Positions 44,890 through 58,229 of a stretch of DNA of 64,000 nt are shown piece after piece. The DNA is taken from positions 59,447,452 through 59,511,451 of the forward strand of contig NC_063447.1 in assembly GCF_020379485.1 (NCBI RefSeq), read 5' to 3'. Every line of letters begins with the position of its first letter. Position 1 is the stretch's first letter. A model generated the notes under the pieces. The model saw nothing but the letters and a program-made list of their open reading frames with translations, had not been told where the DNA came from and searched no databases. Position numbers and translations under genes: made by a program. Origin of the DNA: Brassica napus (lineage: Eukaryota; Streptophyta; Magnoliopsida; Brassicales; Brassicaceae).

Positions 44890-45372
44890 TTTATTAACAA
44901 TTTATCACAGGTATCTTGCTGTCTGCATCTTCAAGAGTCTTTGTTCATCAGCGCTAGTGGATTCTACATCTTTTGGGAGTCACAGTCGCCTCCTTCCATG
45001 CCTCTGGTTTGGTTTGACTGGTCGTATCCTCTAATGGCCGGGCCGGGAAGCCAACCGCTTCCGCCTGTCGTGTGGTCGAGTGTCCCTCGGGACCTTTCCG
45101 TTCAAACTGTTCCAATGACTGCGTAGCAATTGATATCCCGGCGTTATAGCTTATTACGGGTGGCCAAAACTCTTTCTGCAATATCTACCGACTCATTTAG
45201 CTTTAATCTCTTTCTTAGGAATTAGATTAGACCTAATCTTGTACTTAAGGGTCTTTTTATCTGTTTGGGATCCTTAAGTAGATTGTGCTTCATTAGCAGT
45301 ACTAGATTCAAGTTTATCTTGTATCTCCTTGTTATTTCTTTCACAAGTAAATTCACATACTTGACAAAAAAA
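44890..45372 (+). mobile_element. Probable 5'-truncated LINE tail
   Basis: A block richer in GC than its surroundings, with no long frame, ending 'ttgacaaaaaaaaa' at 45360-45372. The end matches the inserts of the short A-tailed scars. I could not find a target duplication. Confidence 0.35.
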
Positions 45373-45566
45373 AACACTTATCAAATTTTTTTAATCACAT
45401 GTACGATACACATAATACTAATTCTAGCCATTAGTATTAAGCCATATATAATGTAAAAAGATACAAAATCAATCACACAGTCGTTTGATTCTTCGTGTTT
45501 TAATTGCCAAAGATTAATACATGTTGCAAAAATAGACTTTGCAGGTACCGTTTATCTTTTAAAGAT

Positions 45567-45608
45567 CTTATTAATTACTTGACCAAAAAAAAAAACCTTA
45601 TTAATTAC
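45567..45608 (+). repeat. Short poly-A insertion with 12-bp target duplication
   Basis: CTTATTAATTAC at 45567-45578 and 45597-45608 flanks TTGACC plus an A-run. Confidence 0.6.
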
Positions 45609-45619
45609 AAAATGACTTT

Positions 45620-47200
45620 GATTAGTTGTAAGGAAAATGATACTTTTAGAGAATTGAATTAATGAAAAATAGTACTACAATACAAACATGAAGGGGCTTC
45701 ATTAGTTAACTTAGTTGTTTGTCGTGATCACTGAGATATTCAACTACTATTATATCTCTGACTAATTAACTAATCATGGATGATATAACATCTGAGAAAT
45801 AGGAAATGCATATTAAAACAGAAATGTAGTTATTAAATACTAGGAGGAAGAAACCCTAGGAAAAGTTTAGCCTGCAGCGCCTTTGACTATTCCAAGCATA
45901 CATCCAACCACGTGCGAGACTGTATGACACAATCACATTGCAATGTATTATGTATATAGCCTGAACTTTTTCTTTTTGTAAAGAAAATTTTCTCTTCTTA
46001 ATATAAAACAGCGTATATACGTATCAATAAGCATATACGTGTTCATTCATAGAAGTGCAAAGAAAATAATTTAACTATAAAAGTCATATGTTTTCTGAAA
46101 CGAGCAATTATACTCTTTCTACTCTCAAAATATACTTTATATAGACTTGTAGAAAAATCATACCACTTCGTTGAACATCTATCCATTTTAATAAAATCTT
46201 GGGTGGTAAAGTAATTATGAAAAAAAAAAAAAAGTAATTATGAAAACCATACAAGTTGGATGACAACAAATTCTATGTGCACTGTAATTGACAAGGCCAT
46301 GCGAAATCGAATCTCATCACTCAAGTACAAGCCCGGTCACAAGTATGCATGTCTCTTACAGCAGTGGTTTTCTCACACATTTTAGTTTTGGCACCTTTTT
46401 TTAGTCTCTTTCTTTACCGATCATAGTCTAATAGAGTAAAATAGTCATACCATTCTTTCTTGAAATGTTAGCTCCCTATAAGGATGAATAAATTTGAAAT
46501 TTCATCTAAAAGAAATTAATTACGAAAACTAAAAAGGAAATAGAGAGAGAAATAATGTTTTATTTTTTGCTCTGGGAATCAACTTTATTAATTATGAACA
46601 AATATTTGTAATAATCACTAAAGAAGATGGACCACACTAGTCTCTGTTTCGCTTGTGATTGGACATTAGGGAATGATGAATGTAGTTGTCTGATATGTCA
46701 GTCAAAGTATTTTCAACAACCGAGAGCCACGCTCGGCATTTTAACAATAGTTAATTCCAACCGTTACTAATTCGAATATAGTCAGGCCGTTAGCGATCTA
46801 TGTGATGTGATATGATATGTGAGAATTTTACATAGAACTATAAAAGACATGTGCTTGCCTCAATACAAAGACATGACGGGCTTAAGATGTCCATATCTTT
46901 TATGTAGATATTAGTTAATGTTGGCCCATTTAGTTGTTGTGTGCTTGAAGCCCTTGAATTCTGGTTACAATATCACTGCTTAATTGTTTTCTAACTTCTG
47001 TTTGAAATTGTTTGCTCTAGCTTGATCAGGTTAATGGAGAAGAATTGGGCTACATCCAAAACCCAAAATGTTCTAAGAAAGTTTAGAAAATTTGGTGATA
47101 AATTGTCTGTTAATATGAATATGAAACGTTTTAATATTATTCAAATGCTGACATCAAAATTGATCATATAAACAAGAAAAGAGAGAGAAGATGCCATTCG
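45620..47200. other. Intergenic DNA downstream of MLO12
   Basis: No gene seen. An A-run with a 13-bp flanking duplication (46208-46243) is a further possible short insertion. Confidence 0.45.
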
Positions 47201-47253
47201 AAACTTTAAATCATTTACAAAGAGTAAACAGCAAGTAAAGTATATAACTCATA

Positions 47254-50200
47254 TCATTTCTTGAAAGTAAACTCTGGCAGATCAACCCTGACATGCTCTC
47301 TCTCTTCTCTAACAGGACTTGTGGTGTCAGCATGTGGATGCTGACTATTGGTGTTTTCGGAATCTGTGATCTCATGTTGGCAAGAGACACTCTGAGATTC
47401 AGGATCAAAGAAACGTTGATGGCCTTGGCCGCCGTAATCAGAGAATCTAGGAGGAGAAGGAGAGGCAGTGAAGCTAGTTTGCTGGTCAAGGCTGCGGTTA
47501 TGGTAGTTGTGTAGGAGATGCACTGGTGACATGTCATGTGTTGGCGTGGTAGGGCGGCTAGGTGTGTTGGACCCAGAATGTCCATGTTTGGTATGTTTCT
47601 TGGCCGTGTTGTGCCATTTTTTCAATGCATTGGCTACCCTGTCGTTGAAAATAGTCGGCCTCATTGAAGTTCCCATCTGTAATCACGGTTTAGTGTTAGA
47701 GAATCGTATATCAAGTTGATATGTAATAATAAAATATATGAGAATTGAACAAGTATCAATCTACTATCGACAATAATTTGGAGTAAGAAAACGTCTAAAA
47801 TGTTGACATTATATCAAAATTCAAATGGCAGATCAGAAAGGCCACACTGAAAATAAGTTATGCCCTAATGATCTTATATACTCCTTATGTTTCATAATAA
47901 GTGTCATTTTAATTTTTTTTCTTGTTAAAAAAAGTGTCACTTTACAATTCTAATGCAAATTATACTTACTTTCAGATAAAAATTAATTGAAAACTGCATT
48001 GATTTTATAAATAATTTTATTTATCTCAAATAATATTGGTCAGAGAGGTATAATTAATAACAACTTACATATATTTTCGTCATTTTCTTAATATGTGTTA
48101 AAAATGTCAAAGTGACACTTATTCATAAACGGAGAGAATATATTAGATTGAATTTAACCACTCATTGCTAAAAGTTACTCCCTCTGTTTAATTAAGATAT
48201 AAGTTGTAGAAAAAGCATTTGTTTCACAAAGATAATTTTTCTATGTTTCTTATACAAAAATTGCAAATTTCAATAAAATTAATTGAACTTATTGAAAAAA
48301 CTATTGGTTAAAAAGCATTGAAATTTGATAAATTTTAAAAACAATGCATGATTAATGTGTTTTTTTAATATGTGTGAAAAATCAAAACATCAATCTTTAA
48401 AAAACGGAGGGAGTAGTTTTTATGAGAAGAAAGCAATCATATGAATATTTGCATACTACTACGTTTAGCAATTTAGCTATCTGAGTCACGTTTAGCAATA
48501 TATGTTGTACATAACTGTATCAAACAAAACGTTTAGAAACTTAGACTATACCTGAGTCACGAGAGCATAGAGAGGTAGAGTGATGTAGCTGCATAGAACT
48601 TGTATTAACACCCTGTCGTATGCAACAAGAAAAGTTTAGTGTAAAGGTACAAAACATACTTAATATATATTAGTGTTGTATATATTATAAATAGCTAGTT
48701 GGGGAAATTAACAGACCCCATGACGATCCTGATTGTAATATCTTCCGTTTTGTGGTGGAAGCAATTTTTAAGTGTGAACTCGTACTGCAAAATTAATAAC
48801 AAAACCGCCATCAATTAATTTAATGAAAACACCTTTTTAACATGAATTTTATTTGGTTATTTGAAAAGAGATGGATTGTTGCTCACAGTGCTCCAAACGA
48901 AGAAAGCCAGTTGAAATGCATTCTGTAAAAAAATACGCAAAACAATTGTTTTTAGGAAAATTATAATTAAAAGAAAGAGGAAATACATATATAAATAAAT
49001 ACATATGGGTGGGTAAACCAATTATACCGTGAAAAGAACCAAGTGAATGAGGAAGAGAATGAAACGAGGACGACCAAACCAAAAGAGATCATCACCCGGT
49101 TCAACCACAGGAGCTCCTTTAACCACATCTCCTTTATCTTGAATCCTTAGTCCTAATTTTGATATTATTACTTGAAGTTTTGCTCCTACTACTAATATCA
49201 CCTTCAATTCATTAAACATACCAACCATTTAATCAATATCATTAATATATGTTCACAATCACAACTGCCAAACAAAACCAACTGAGCATAATACACCAGT
49301 TCAAAATTTTGAATTTGAAGTAATGTGTATATAATTACTTACAAGCAAAGGGATGAAAGGCAGCCAAAGATAGGAAGCCCATCCTATTATAATTTCCAAA
49401 AAGAAATGAAAGTTAATATATGTCATTTTCGTCGACATATAATTTGTATGATTAGTTCAATGAAATGATAAAGATTTAGGACCAACCATGTGTATTAGTC
49501 AATATGAACAGGACAGCGATGCACCATATCAGTGGGCTGCATTTTCATTCACACACAAAGATGTTGTTAACAAGTAATTTAATCAGATATTTATAATATT
49601 ATGGAAAACTAGATTATTGAAAAAAATATTAATGAATTTATATAGAGAAACTGACCTTATACCGACAACAACCTTGAAATCTTCTTCCAAAGATCTTTGA
49701 ATGTATTTTTGGAAATCGAAACGAGCTTCACTTCCTGCTGGCAAATGTGCCTGCACCAATCATCCCTTACTCGATTAATATGTTTTTTTCAATTAAAAAT
49801 TCGATTATGGAATTAAACAATATATAATATATATAGTAATTAGTAATATTATTTACCATGATAAACCCATGTCTTAGTGTAAGATAATCGACCTTTGTCA
49901 CTGATCCAAAGAACTGTCTGAAGAAACAAGTCTGCATACCCCCCATTTATCCATAAGTTTTGTTATTATTGTTAACCAAATTTAAAATGCAAAAAATAAT
50001 ATAGAACTTTTAAAAATAAAATATATAAATTGAAAACTTACCATCCAGAGGGTAACAGAAGACTTGCTCCATACATTCAAATGTCTACGTCCAAACGATG
50101 TATCTCTTGCAAATCTGAACCTCTCTGGATCTACAATATTTAATCAATCAGTTAAATACTAGAGGACAGTACACATATATATGGTTAATTTAAAAAGTGA

Positions 50201-51633
50201 GGGTACTTTCTTTCGTTAAATTGTTTATTCATGAGTCAAACAAAAGTTGTGTCATCGGAATATTCCACTGATAAGTCCGATTATTAAGTCAATAAAAAAC
50301 AACTAATCAATTAAATAAACCAACTTGATCATGTAAGTTGCCAAAGTCAAGCACCCACGAACATATTTTATCCGACCAATATTCATTTTCTTTATAGACT
50401 GAGTTTTGCTTTTATTTCCTTTGGATATTACTGCCAAAAGAAACTCTATGGCGATGAGATAATTAATGGCTAAACATACCATTGGCATATTGGTATTCAA
50501 TTGTTTTGGTCTCTTTCTCCCATGATTTCCATTTCTTCATCTGCATATTACATATTTACATATCACAAAACTAAACGCATAAGTACATTATATGCACTTG
50601 TGTATATGCACTTGTGAAAATGTATGAAAAGATCATGCACCTTGGTCTTCCCCAAAGCATAGGTTGTAATACAGTAGAGAACATGAAAAACAGCGAGCAC
50701 AAAGATGAATATATGCAGCTGGTGGATACCGTACGCGGATACTAATGCTACTTTCCCCTGAAAATAATAATTCAAAACCAATAAAATAATAATAAGATTC
50801 CGATAGTAGTTGTTAAATAAAAGGAGGAAACGTTAAAAAGATACAAAATAATCAGTAATTAAAACATGCCTTTTCTGCGCATTTGTCATAACCCTTGGTG
50901 GCTAAACTTCGACGAGGACTATAAAAGTCGTTGGAGTCATAGTCTTCAAGAATTTTGCGACCATCGTCGATATAATCTTGACCATATTTAGCCAGCTCTT
51001 GTGCCCTACTACAAGGATGCCAAGTCGCAGCAGCTCTATTTGGGATGCAAATTTCGGAGACTGGTGTTTGTAACACAACAAGTAGAAGAGATATGAATCC
51101 CAGTAGCATCAGTTCTATTTTCATCGCAAACCAAAAAAAAAAAGTTAGTTTGAAAAACAAATAGGGAAAGATTGATCAGATTGTGATATAAAATGACATA
51201 TCCGAATTCATTATAATAATCTTTATAGAAGAATAACTAAACTTGCCTGCTTTAACCTTTTCAAGAGCTTCACACAAAGCTTTCTTATGCTTCTTCTTAA
51301 ACCACTACAATGATAAAAGAAAAAGTTGAGATTATACGAGCAACGTCCAACTAAATTTTGATTTTCTAAGATAAAAGAATTATGTAATAAGCTTTGGAGG
51401 CCTTCTATAATGAAATTATTGTATATTTTCTTATAATCTGGAGAAGAGAAAAAAAGAAAAAAAAATGAAGATTTGGACAATATAAAGACGGAAAAGAGAA
51501 GAAGAAATATACGTACATGACCAATAAAGTGCAAGAAATATTCGATCAAGATGGAGATGAAAAGAATAACGAAGCAAACAACAGCAACAGCCCATGTTGG
51601 TGTCTCCTCTAATGATCTCTCTTTTATTGCCAT
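47254..51633 (-). CDS. MLO12: MLO-family seven-transmembrane protein (15 exons)
   Basis: Exons on the minus strand: 51517-51633, 51247-51304, 50870-51114, 50641-50757, 50480-50540, 50042-50130, 49857-49931, 49656-49750, 49487-49536, 49343-49383, 49028-49201, 48887-48922, 48717-48784, 48552-48612 and 47254-47676. They give 569 residues, normal for the family. MLO proteins are plasma-membrane, calmodulin-regulated proteins (calcium channels in recent work). Visible marks: N-terminal membrane segment, [32 protein letters not shown], and a calmodulin-binding helix after the last membrane segment with L447 and W450. The C-terminus ends DLPEFTF, as in clade V members that allow powdery mildew entry. 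Gene order points to MLO12 (At2g39200); MLO2 or MLO6 are alternatives. Introns 2 and 3 need GC donors (GCAAGT and GCATGT). Confidence 0.92.
47881..48138. mobile_element. Stowaway-like MITE in the last MLO12 intron
   Basis: 258 bp flanked by TA. Inverted ends share GTTT-AT-ATAAGTGTCA near CTCCTTATG on the left and TTCTCTCCG on the reversed right. Lies in the intron between exons 14 and 15. Confidence 0.6.
48178..48413. mobile_element. Stowaway-like MITE, second in the same intron
   Basis: 236 bp flanked by TA, starting CTCCCTCTGTTT and ending AAACGGAGGGAG. It belongs to the same CTCCCTC family as the element at 1269-1504. Confidence 0.7.
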
Positions 51634-52572
51634 TAATTACTTTCACTAGCTAAACCTCTTTAAGTTTCTGATATGTATATCAGCTTTTAGGGTTTCACAA
51701 GTCTTATCTCTATAAGGGGAAAATGAGAAGAAAGTGATATGGCTTTTGTTCCTGTTCTGTCTATATATATACACATGTTGCAATAAAATAAAACAAAATA
51801 AATATATACATGCGCTGTTATTTCTTCGCAAAGAATACAAAAGAAAGTCAAACAAGTGTAAGCCGTAATTAATTATTAAGAACTCAGGGAAACGAAGACT
51901 TTTGACTAATTCAAAGGTTAAGACTTGTGGTGAGTTAAAAAAAAGAATTGAGATGAATAGGCTTTGTGGGACTTGTAGCGCCGTGTGAACGACCATTTCT
52001 AATCGCATACCTTAAAATTCAATTACAAAAATCAAATAAAATGTTCGGTCGTTATGAAAAAGACCGAAAGTTTGGTGATGAGGCCGCATTCATCATTATT
52101 GCATATCGTTATGACTTTTTACAATGAGCAGATAATGATTTTTTGGCTGTTATTACGAATGTCAATGTTTATAACTAACCAAATATTATCTTCCAACATA
52201 TTATAATATACATGCAGAATGAATTCCTTTTTATGCTAATATTGTTTGAATTAGTATTGTGTTATTCAATTTAAGCTTGTAATCGACATTTATATTTTTG
52301 ATTATTGGGTTGATTAATAGAAGTAAATATTTTTTTTAAAGATATTATTTCTTTTTCTTTTTTATCTAAAGAAAGATATTATTTCAAAAAGAGAAATAAA
52401 CGAAGTGGTATAGTCCAATGATATTGTTCGACTGGTAGATAACGTTTTGTGAATCAAGGCTAGGAAAAAAATCTTACCACACTTACGGAAGTCTGTTATT
52501 ATTCTTGACAGTTCCTTCATAACTTCTGGCGTAATTAATTAACGAAACATGGATACTTTTGGCAATAAGAAA

Positions 52573-52611
52573 AAGTGGCCACGCATTAAAAAAAAAAGTG
52601 GCCACGCATTA
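52573..52611 (+). repeat. A-run insertion with 16-bp target duplication
   Basis: AAGTGGCCACGCATTA at 52573-52588 and 52596-52611 flanks seven A only. Confidence 0.5.
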
Positions 52612-52768
52612 ACGGGAATGAAATCTGAACTGGTCATATGGGTTTATAATAATATCACCTCCGTATTACGTATACAATTATATAAGCAAATAAGTTACAC
52701 AATTCTTGTTGACCCAAAAAACTAATCAATCCTTTCTCAAGAAAAATAAAACTACTTAATCCCTGATC

Positions 52769-52929
52769 AGGGGCGCGTAAGTAGGTTGAACAAAGGTGTG
52801 ACACATGCCCCACCTTCTTTTTTTTTTATTTTTCCTTAAGCAATTAGTCCAAATTTTATTTATATGTCCCTTAACTAGATATATATTACACTAAGTGCCC
52901 ATGAAAAATAAAACTCTCGGTCCGTCCCT
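52769..52929. mobile_element. Possible small MITE with AGGG(G/A)CG ends
   Basis: Left end AGGGGCGCG, reversed right end AGGGACGGACC, between AATCCCTGATC (52758-52768) and AATCCTGATC (52930-52939). Superfamily is unclear. Confidence 0.4.
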
Positions 52930-53880
52930 AATCCTGATCGATGACCGCTTACAAAATGAGTTATTTGACGTGAAAACAAATATTTTTGTTTGGGGTTGTA
53001 ATTGAAATTTTTCTATATGTTTAATCGTGTGTACTATGAAAGGAGCTGGGCAGCCAGCTATAGCAATTTTTAGTAGTGGTAGGTGATCTACTGATCTCGT
53101 ATCCCAACATGAAAGTCCTTTAATGTTTTTATCTTTTTTGGCACCAATCGATCGGCTTATCTACATAACTTTTTTTTGGTACAAATCAGCTTCATTTCTA
53201 ATGATAAATTCACATATTTATCAAAACAAAAAAACTATCCTCTTAACATTTCCTACACATCTTCATTGCGTAAATGTAATATTTCTTATCTAGATGATTA
53301 AGAATTGTAGATTTTGACAAGAGGCTGTAGGAATAAAAATATTTTTATAACCCAAACTAGTTTGATTAATCATTTACGAATAATGTTGATTTATATAGTT
53401 CAACGTTTTATACTTATATGGGTGTTTTTAATATGTGATTTTTTTTTATATTTTCTCCTTTTCGGCAATATGCTTTACATTCTAATATATATATATATAC
53501 CCATTTAAATGAAAAAGTTTGGATTTTATTTTTGGGTTTTGGAAACCAGCAAAATTGTCGCAATTCAAAACGTTCAGATTTGCATTTAGATATTTACTAA
53601 CAATTTACGACAGTTTAAGGAACTAATGAAAGTGTTATGCTTTCTTCAGTTCATACGACCTAATGAAATCAAAATATTTTCTACATTTTTTTAAGGGAAT
53701 CAGTTTGATCTATTTCAGGATATTAAAATTTTATTCAAAAAATAAATTTGGAAGTACTTTAAATCCGATCTAAATTATGAACTTAAACTTAACCAGTACT
53801 GAAAGAAGTACGTTTGTTTGACTAGGACAAGACTTTTTTTGAAACAAATGTGACCTCCTTTCTTTGGTTAATATATAAAA

Positions 53881-53910
53881 TTAGGTGTTTTGTCCGCGTA
53901 TACGGACATA
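53881..53910 (-). mobile_element. Possible Helitron 3' end (minus strand)
   Basis: On the minus strand GTCCGTATACGCGGAC is followed by AAAACAC and CTAA, fitting hairpin plus CTRR. Confidence 0.4.
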
Positions 53911-55797
53911 ATCTTCTTACTATAATTTATTAGTTTAAATCAAATTAGTATGGTAAGTGATTATTTATGTTTTCAAAAAAATAAATCAAACATCAAACTA
54001 TTTATATATGACAAAGTTTATCATTAAACACACTCACATATTAAAAATATTTTAGAAAATTTATTTATGCAAATGTTTTTGCTTAACTAATATTTGTTTA
54101 TGAACTGTTGTATATCTTAATTTTAAAATTTTATAATAGAAAAATATTATTTCAAGATAACAACACAATATATAAAAATTAGCTTCTTTTCTAAAAATAT
54201 GATATTATTGAAATTCGTTTTTAATTATATAATAAAATATATACACAAAATCATTAAGATAACAACACAATATATAAAAAATATTTTTTTCTTTAAAAAA
54301 AAGATATTATTAATATAATATTCATCTTTAATTGTGTAATAAAATATATATAAAAATGCATTTAGAATATAAACGATATTAACAAAAACTTTTAACGTGA
54401 AAACTCGAATAAAAAAAATACTTCAAAAAAGTATAGATATGATCAGTGGGTTGTGTCGAATGGATTGGACACCCAACGTGACTAAAAAAGTGACGACACT
54501 AACGGTATTTAAGCTTTATAAGTTGATTAAAAAATATTTTGCGTTACTTCCATTTTTGATGGAAAAAGCACCATACTGGTACAATGGCCCTGATTGTCAA
54601 TTTCGATATGACTTAAAGTGACGGTCCGACAATTAGTACTTACTCTTATTCTAATCAATTTTCTTTTTATAAGCAACAAACAATACTTTATGAATATAGC
54701 CAATACGGTAATGCCTCGTACAATTCAATTTTAATTTAGTATTGGAGAGTTGAATCGGAGAAACTTTATACTAGTTTATATCATCCTAATCTAGTAATGT
54801 ATATGACTTTCAAATCTTTTATCATTTTTGTAGAGTTTATCAAAAGATAAATATTTCTTCCCATTTTTTCTCTCTTCTTTTTCAAACTTTATTATTCTAC
54901 ATTGAAAATTTTGGCAAAATGTCATTGATAAAGATGCCTTTAGACTAATGTTAATAATAACTAAACATAAAAAAGAAGACTAATGTTAGTAATAAAACTT
55001 TATTGGTTTTCGACGGCGGTTTTCGACATAGTAATTATTTTTAACGTAAGCGATATAATGTAAACATCACACAGTAAATTCATTACCAAACCTTGATTTT
55101 CTATTACAAGTGTATATAGCTTTAGGGTATTTTTTTTCTTTTCATGTTATGGATTTTGGCTTTTAGCATACACTATTCTTTTTAATATGTTATATTCTTT
55201 GTTTACCTTAAAAAAAAATCTTAAATTTCTCTCTCTTACGAGTTGGAACTTCAAAGGAACAGTGGTTTTTAGTAAAAACTTTTTACTCTTTCAGATTAAA
55301 TAAAATTATACTTAAACCGTTTCATAGACAATTGATAAAATGAATGCATTATATATTAGAGATCGATAATTGGAGTCAACTCAAATCATATTGACTTTGC
55401 CATTCCATATCGATCTTAAGTTCCTATGCATTGACCCTCTCTGGTAAGGTTGTGGTGTAAAATCATGTGTCCATCTTTGCTTTGACCCGTAGTTGCAATT
55501 TTTCAATCATAAAATCCCAAATGGTTTCTTCTTTGGATTTTGTATTACTTATCCACATCATCATCCAATTTAAAATGATTGCCAGTCATCTCCAAAAACG
55601 TGACGCTGCCTTGTTTTTTCTGCAAGTTGGACAAAGAACAATAAATAATATTCAGATTTAACTTTCAATTAAATTGAGATTTAATTTGTACATGCATTTA
55701 CATAGATTAGCAGATCTAATTTTCTGCAAGTTGGACAAATTAATAAAAATAAATAATATTCAATATTTCAACAAATAGTTTACAATTCTTCTTACGT

Positions 55798-55842
55798 AAC
55801 TAGAATTGTATTTTTATTTTGACAAAAACTAGAATTGTATTT
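55798..55842 (+). repeat. 13-bp insertion with 16-bp target duplication
   Basis: AACTAGAATTGTATTT at 55798-55813 and 55827-55842 flanks TTATTTTGACAAA. Confidence 0.65.
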
Positions 55843-56109
55843 ACGTAGTCTTAGCTAGACTCCAGATTAAGTAATACGACTTGACAATTTCATAATTTAG
55901 ATGTTATACCTGTTCGACTGTCGTATAAGTTTCCTTGAAGACAAATGTATAAAATTTATGTAAAATTTCTTATTTAGGACAAGAAAATGCTCATTGAAGT
56001 TTCCTTTTTAACGATCCTAATTAAACGTGCTTAGTTAAGAAAGTTTTGGCTTACATGAAGCGTCAAAGTCGAACTATACATGAAAAAAACAGAACAAGAA
56101 TAAGTCATG

Positions 56110-56423
56110 ATTCGAAGCCAAATTGACAAGGGACTCTAGATCACAATCATATGTTGCTTACAGAGGTCCGGCGTGGCTTGAAGCTCGTATTCTCATGGAG
56201 GCATCATCAACTAGATAACATCTCTGGTTCAGCATCACTAGAAAGGGAGAACTTGACGTCATCACTGTCTTATGGTCGTCAAGCTTTACGTTATGCTCCC
56301 TTGGGAGTTTTATTGGTTTTTTATTTCTCTTGCACCTATTGGTGTGCTTTTTTTCAGTTTACGTGGATCCTAAGTCTTTTGACTTTGAACTTTGAATGAT
56401 ATTTCAATTTGACAAAAAAAAAA
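56110..56423 (+). mobile_element. Probable LINE-type 3' tail
   Basis: A short block ending 'atttgacaaaaaaaaaaaaa' at about 56408-56426. The frame at 56151-56399 has no recognisable domain. Same TTGAC-A(n) ending as the scars. Confidence 0.35.
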
Positions 56424-56999
56424 AAATTACTAACGGAAACTATTATTTAACACGATTATGCTTTTCCTGACAATTGTTTTATTATACAATTTTTTTTTTT
56501 AATCTGTGATTGTCTGTTGTAGTTTTGTCAGTGATGTCTCAATAAAAACGAAAAATAAAACAAACAAAATATATACACTATAATATAATATTATTTTATC
56601 TATTTGTGTTTTATTTATTTAATTGTTTATTTAAATAATTTTATAACTAAAGTTTTGAATATACTAAAAATATTTTTGAGTCCGGATGTATAAACATTAC
56701 AACAATATGACGCTACTTCCAGATTTAAAATTAGGACATGAAAGATTTGTATAGGCAATTGCTTGGACATATAAAAACTAGTATAATTTTTGAATATGAT
56801 GTTATTTTATAGATTTTATGGCATTTTATATTAGTAGTCTTCAGAAAGTTAATCATACTCAGAAAGTTAACCTTTAAGATTGGACATATGAGCTTGAATT
56901 GGCTTATTAGCTATGTTGCACCTACAACTTCTTAAAAAAAAAAAAAAAAAAAAAAATTAATACACGAGGGACTTTCTCTCTCATTAAATTTCTCTCTAA

Positions 57000-58216
57000 C
57001 CTATCTCCTTAAAACTAGGTCAAGCCGCCGCTCCTCCTTCGTTTTCCGGCGGTCGTCGTGCCTCTCCAGGCGGCCTTCTTTTTCATTTTTTTTCTCCGTC
57101 TCTCCCTCTTCGTCGGTCCTTGGCGTTCTCCGGCTTCTGAGGCGTGTCCAAGCTTCGCGTCTGGCGTAGATCTGGAGTCTTCCCTTCACCTAGGTCAGTT
57201 TGTGGTGTGTGGCAGCGTTAGAGGACGGTGCTGCTCCTCCTCTGTTGTGTTCTCTAAGGCTAGGGTAAGCCTCTATCCAGATGAAGTTTTCCTGCTTGGA
57301 TGCGCGTTGGGTTGAGTGATAGCGTAGCGGCCTTGAGAAACCCGATCTACTCGTGGTGTGCTCCATCGGTTTGGTTGCGCGGTGGTGGTGGTGTAACGGT
57401 GGGTCAGTGTCATGTTGGGCTCGAGGATTCGCGGATCTCGAGCTCTTTATTTCCTCCTTCTGCTAGTGATCGATGGTGGGCGCGTGTGGGCGCGACGGTG
57501 TTGGTCTCTCCGGCTCCGGCTTGCTCTGTGGCAACGTGCGTGGGCATGGCGGCGCGTGTGGCGGCGCATGTAGCTGGTCTGATTCTCTTCTCTCTGCGTT
57601 TCAGCGCAGTAACTCCGGGTCACCGGTTTTTGCTACTTCTTGTGTCCGAGGTGCCGCTCATGCTCTTCACTCTAAATAAGGTAAGCGGGTTATTATTCAA
57701 AGCCCATTTGGTGGTGTGGATCTTGCTGTTTTGGCGAAGCGGCAGTTTGAAAATCGAACCGTTCACGGCGGGATGAGATGGAGATGGCAAACTTCAGATT
57801 GTCCCTCCGAACGACAGCATCGTCGCTAGGCGGTTCTCTCTCGTGCTGTCGGAGGTATCTCTGTCGGGTGGTTTGGATGTGTTTTCGTGCTTGGATTCTC
57901 TGTCCGTTTCAGGTTTGGGTAGTGTTTTCGGAAGATGCAGGAGCCGTTGCATCAAGGTTTGAGGGCACCTTTCTCTCGGTAGCTCGTGGTGCCCGGTACT
58001 CGACCTCGATCTGGCTCGGTTTCTTTGGTCTTAGCTCGTCTCGTTGTTTAGCTAGTCAATAGGCTTTGTTCTTCTATCGTTTTTTGGCTTTGTCTTTACC
58101 CTTGTAGTTGTGCTGTTTAGTTTATTTTCAGTTTTCTGTTACTAGTTCTTCTCTTTGTAACTTCTGTCAAAAATTTGAAAATTGGTATAATGTTTAACAT
58201 TTTACCGAAAAAAAAA
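57000..58216 (+). mobile_element. GC-rich non-coding retroposon-like block
   Basis: About 1.2 kb that is much richer in GC and CpG than its flanks, preceded by a 20-A tract (56934-56956) and ending in 'ttttaccgaaaaaaaaa'. Open frames (for example 57300-57776) read as low-complexity and resemble no protein. It looks like the 5' and 3' non-coding ends of a LINE or a non-autonomous derivative. I found no target duplication. Confidence 0.4.
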
Positions 58217-58229
58217 CCTTCTTTTCCGA

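Larger units (their letters stand above)
51650..56110. other. AT-rich intergenic region upstream of MLO12
   Basis: No gene seen in about 4.4 kb. It holds the MLO12 promoter at its left edge plus small repeats listed separately. Confidence 0.5.

Noticed and set aside
57300..57776. 158-residue frame in the GC-rich block
   Set aside because: No family features; high GC makes stops rare, and the block looks like non-coding retroposon sequence.
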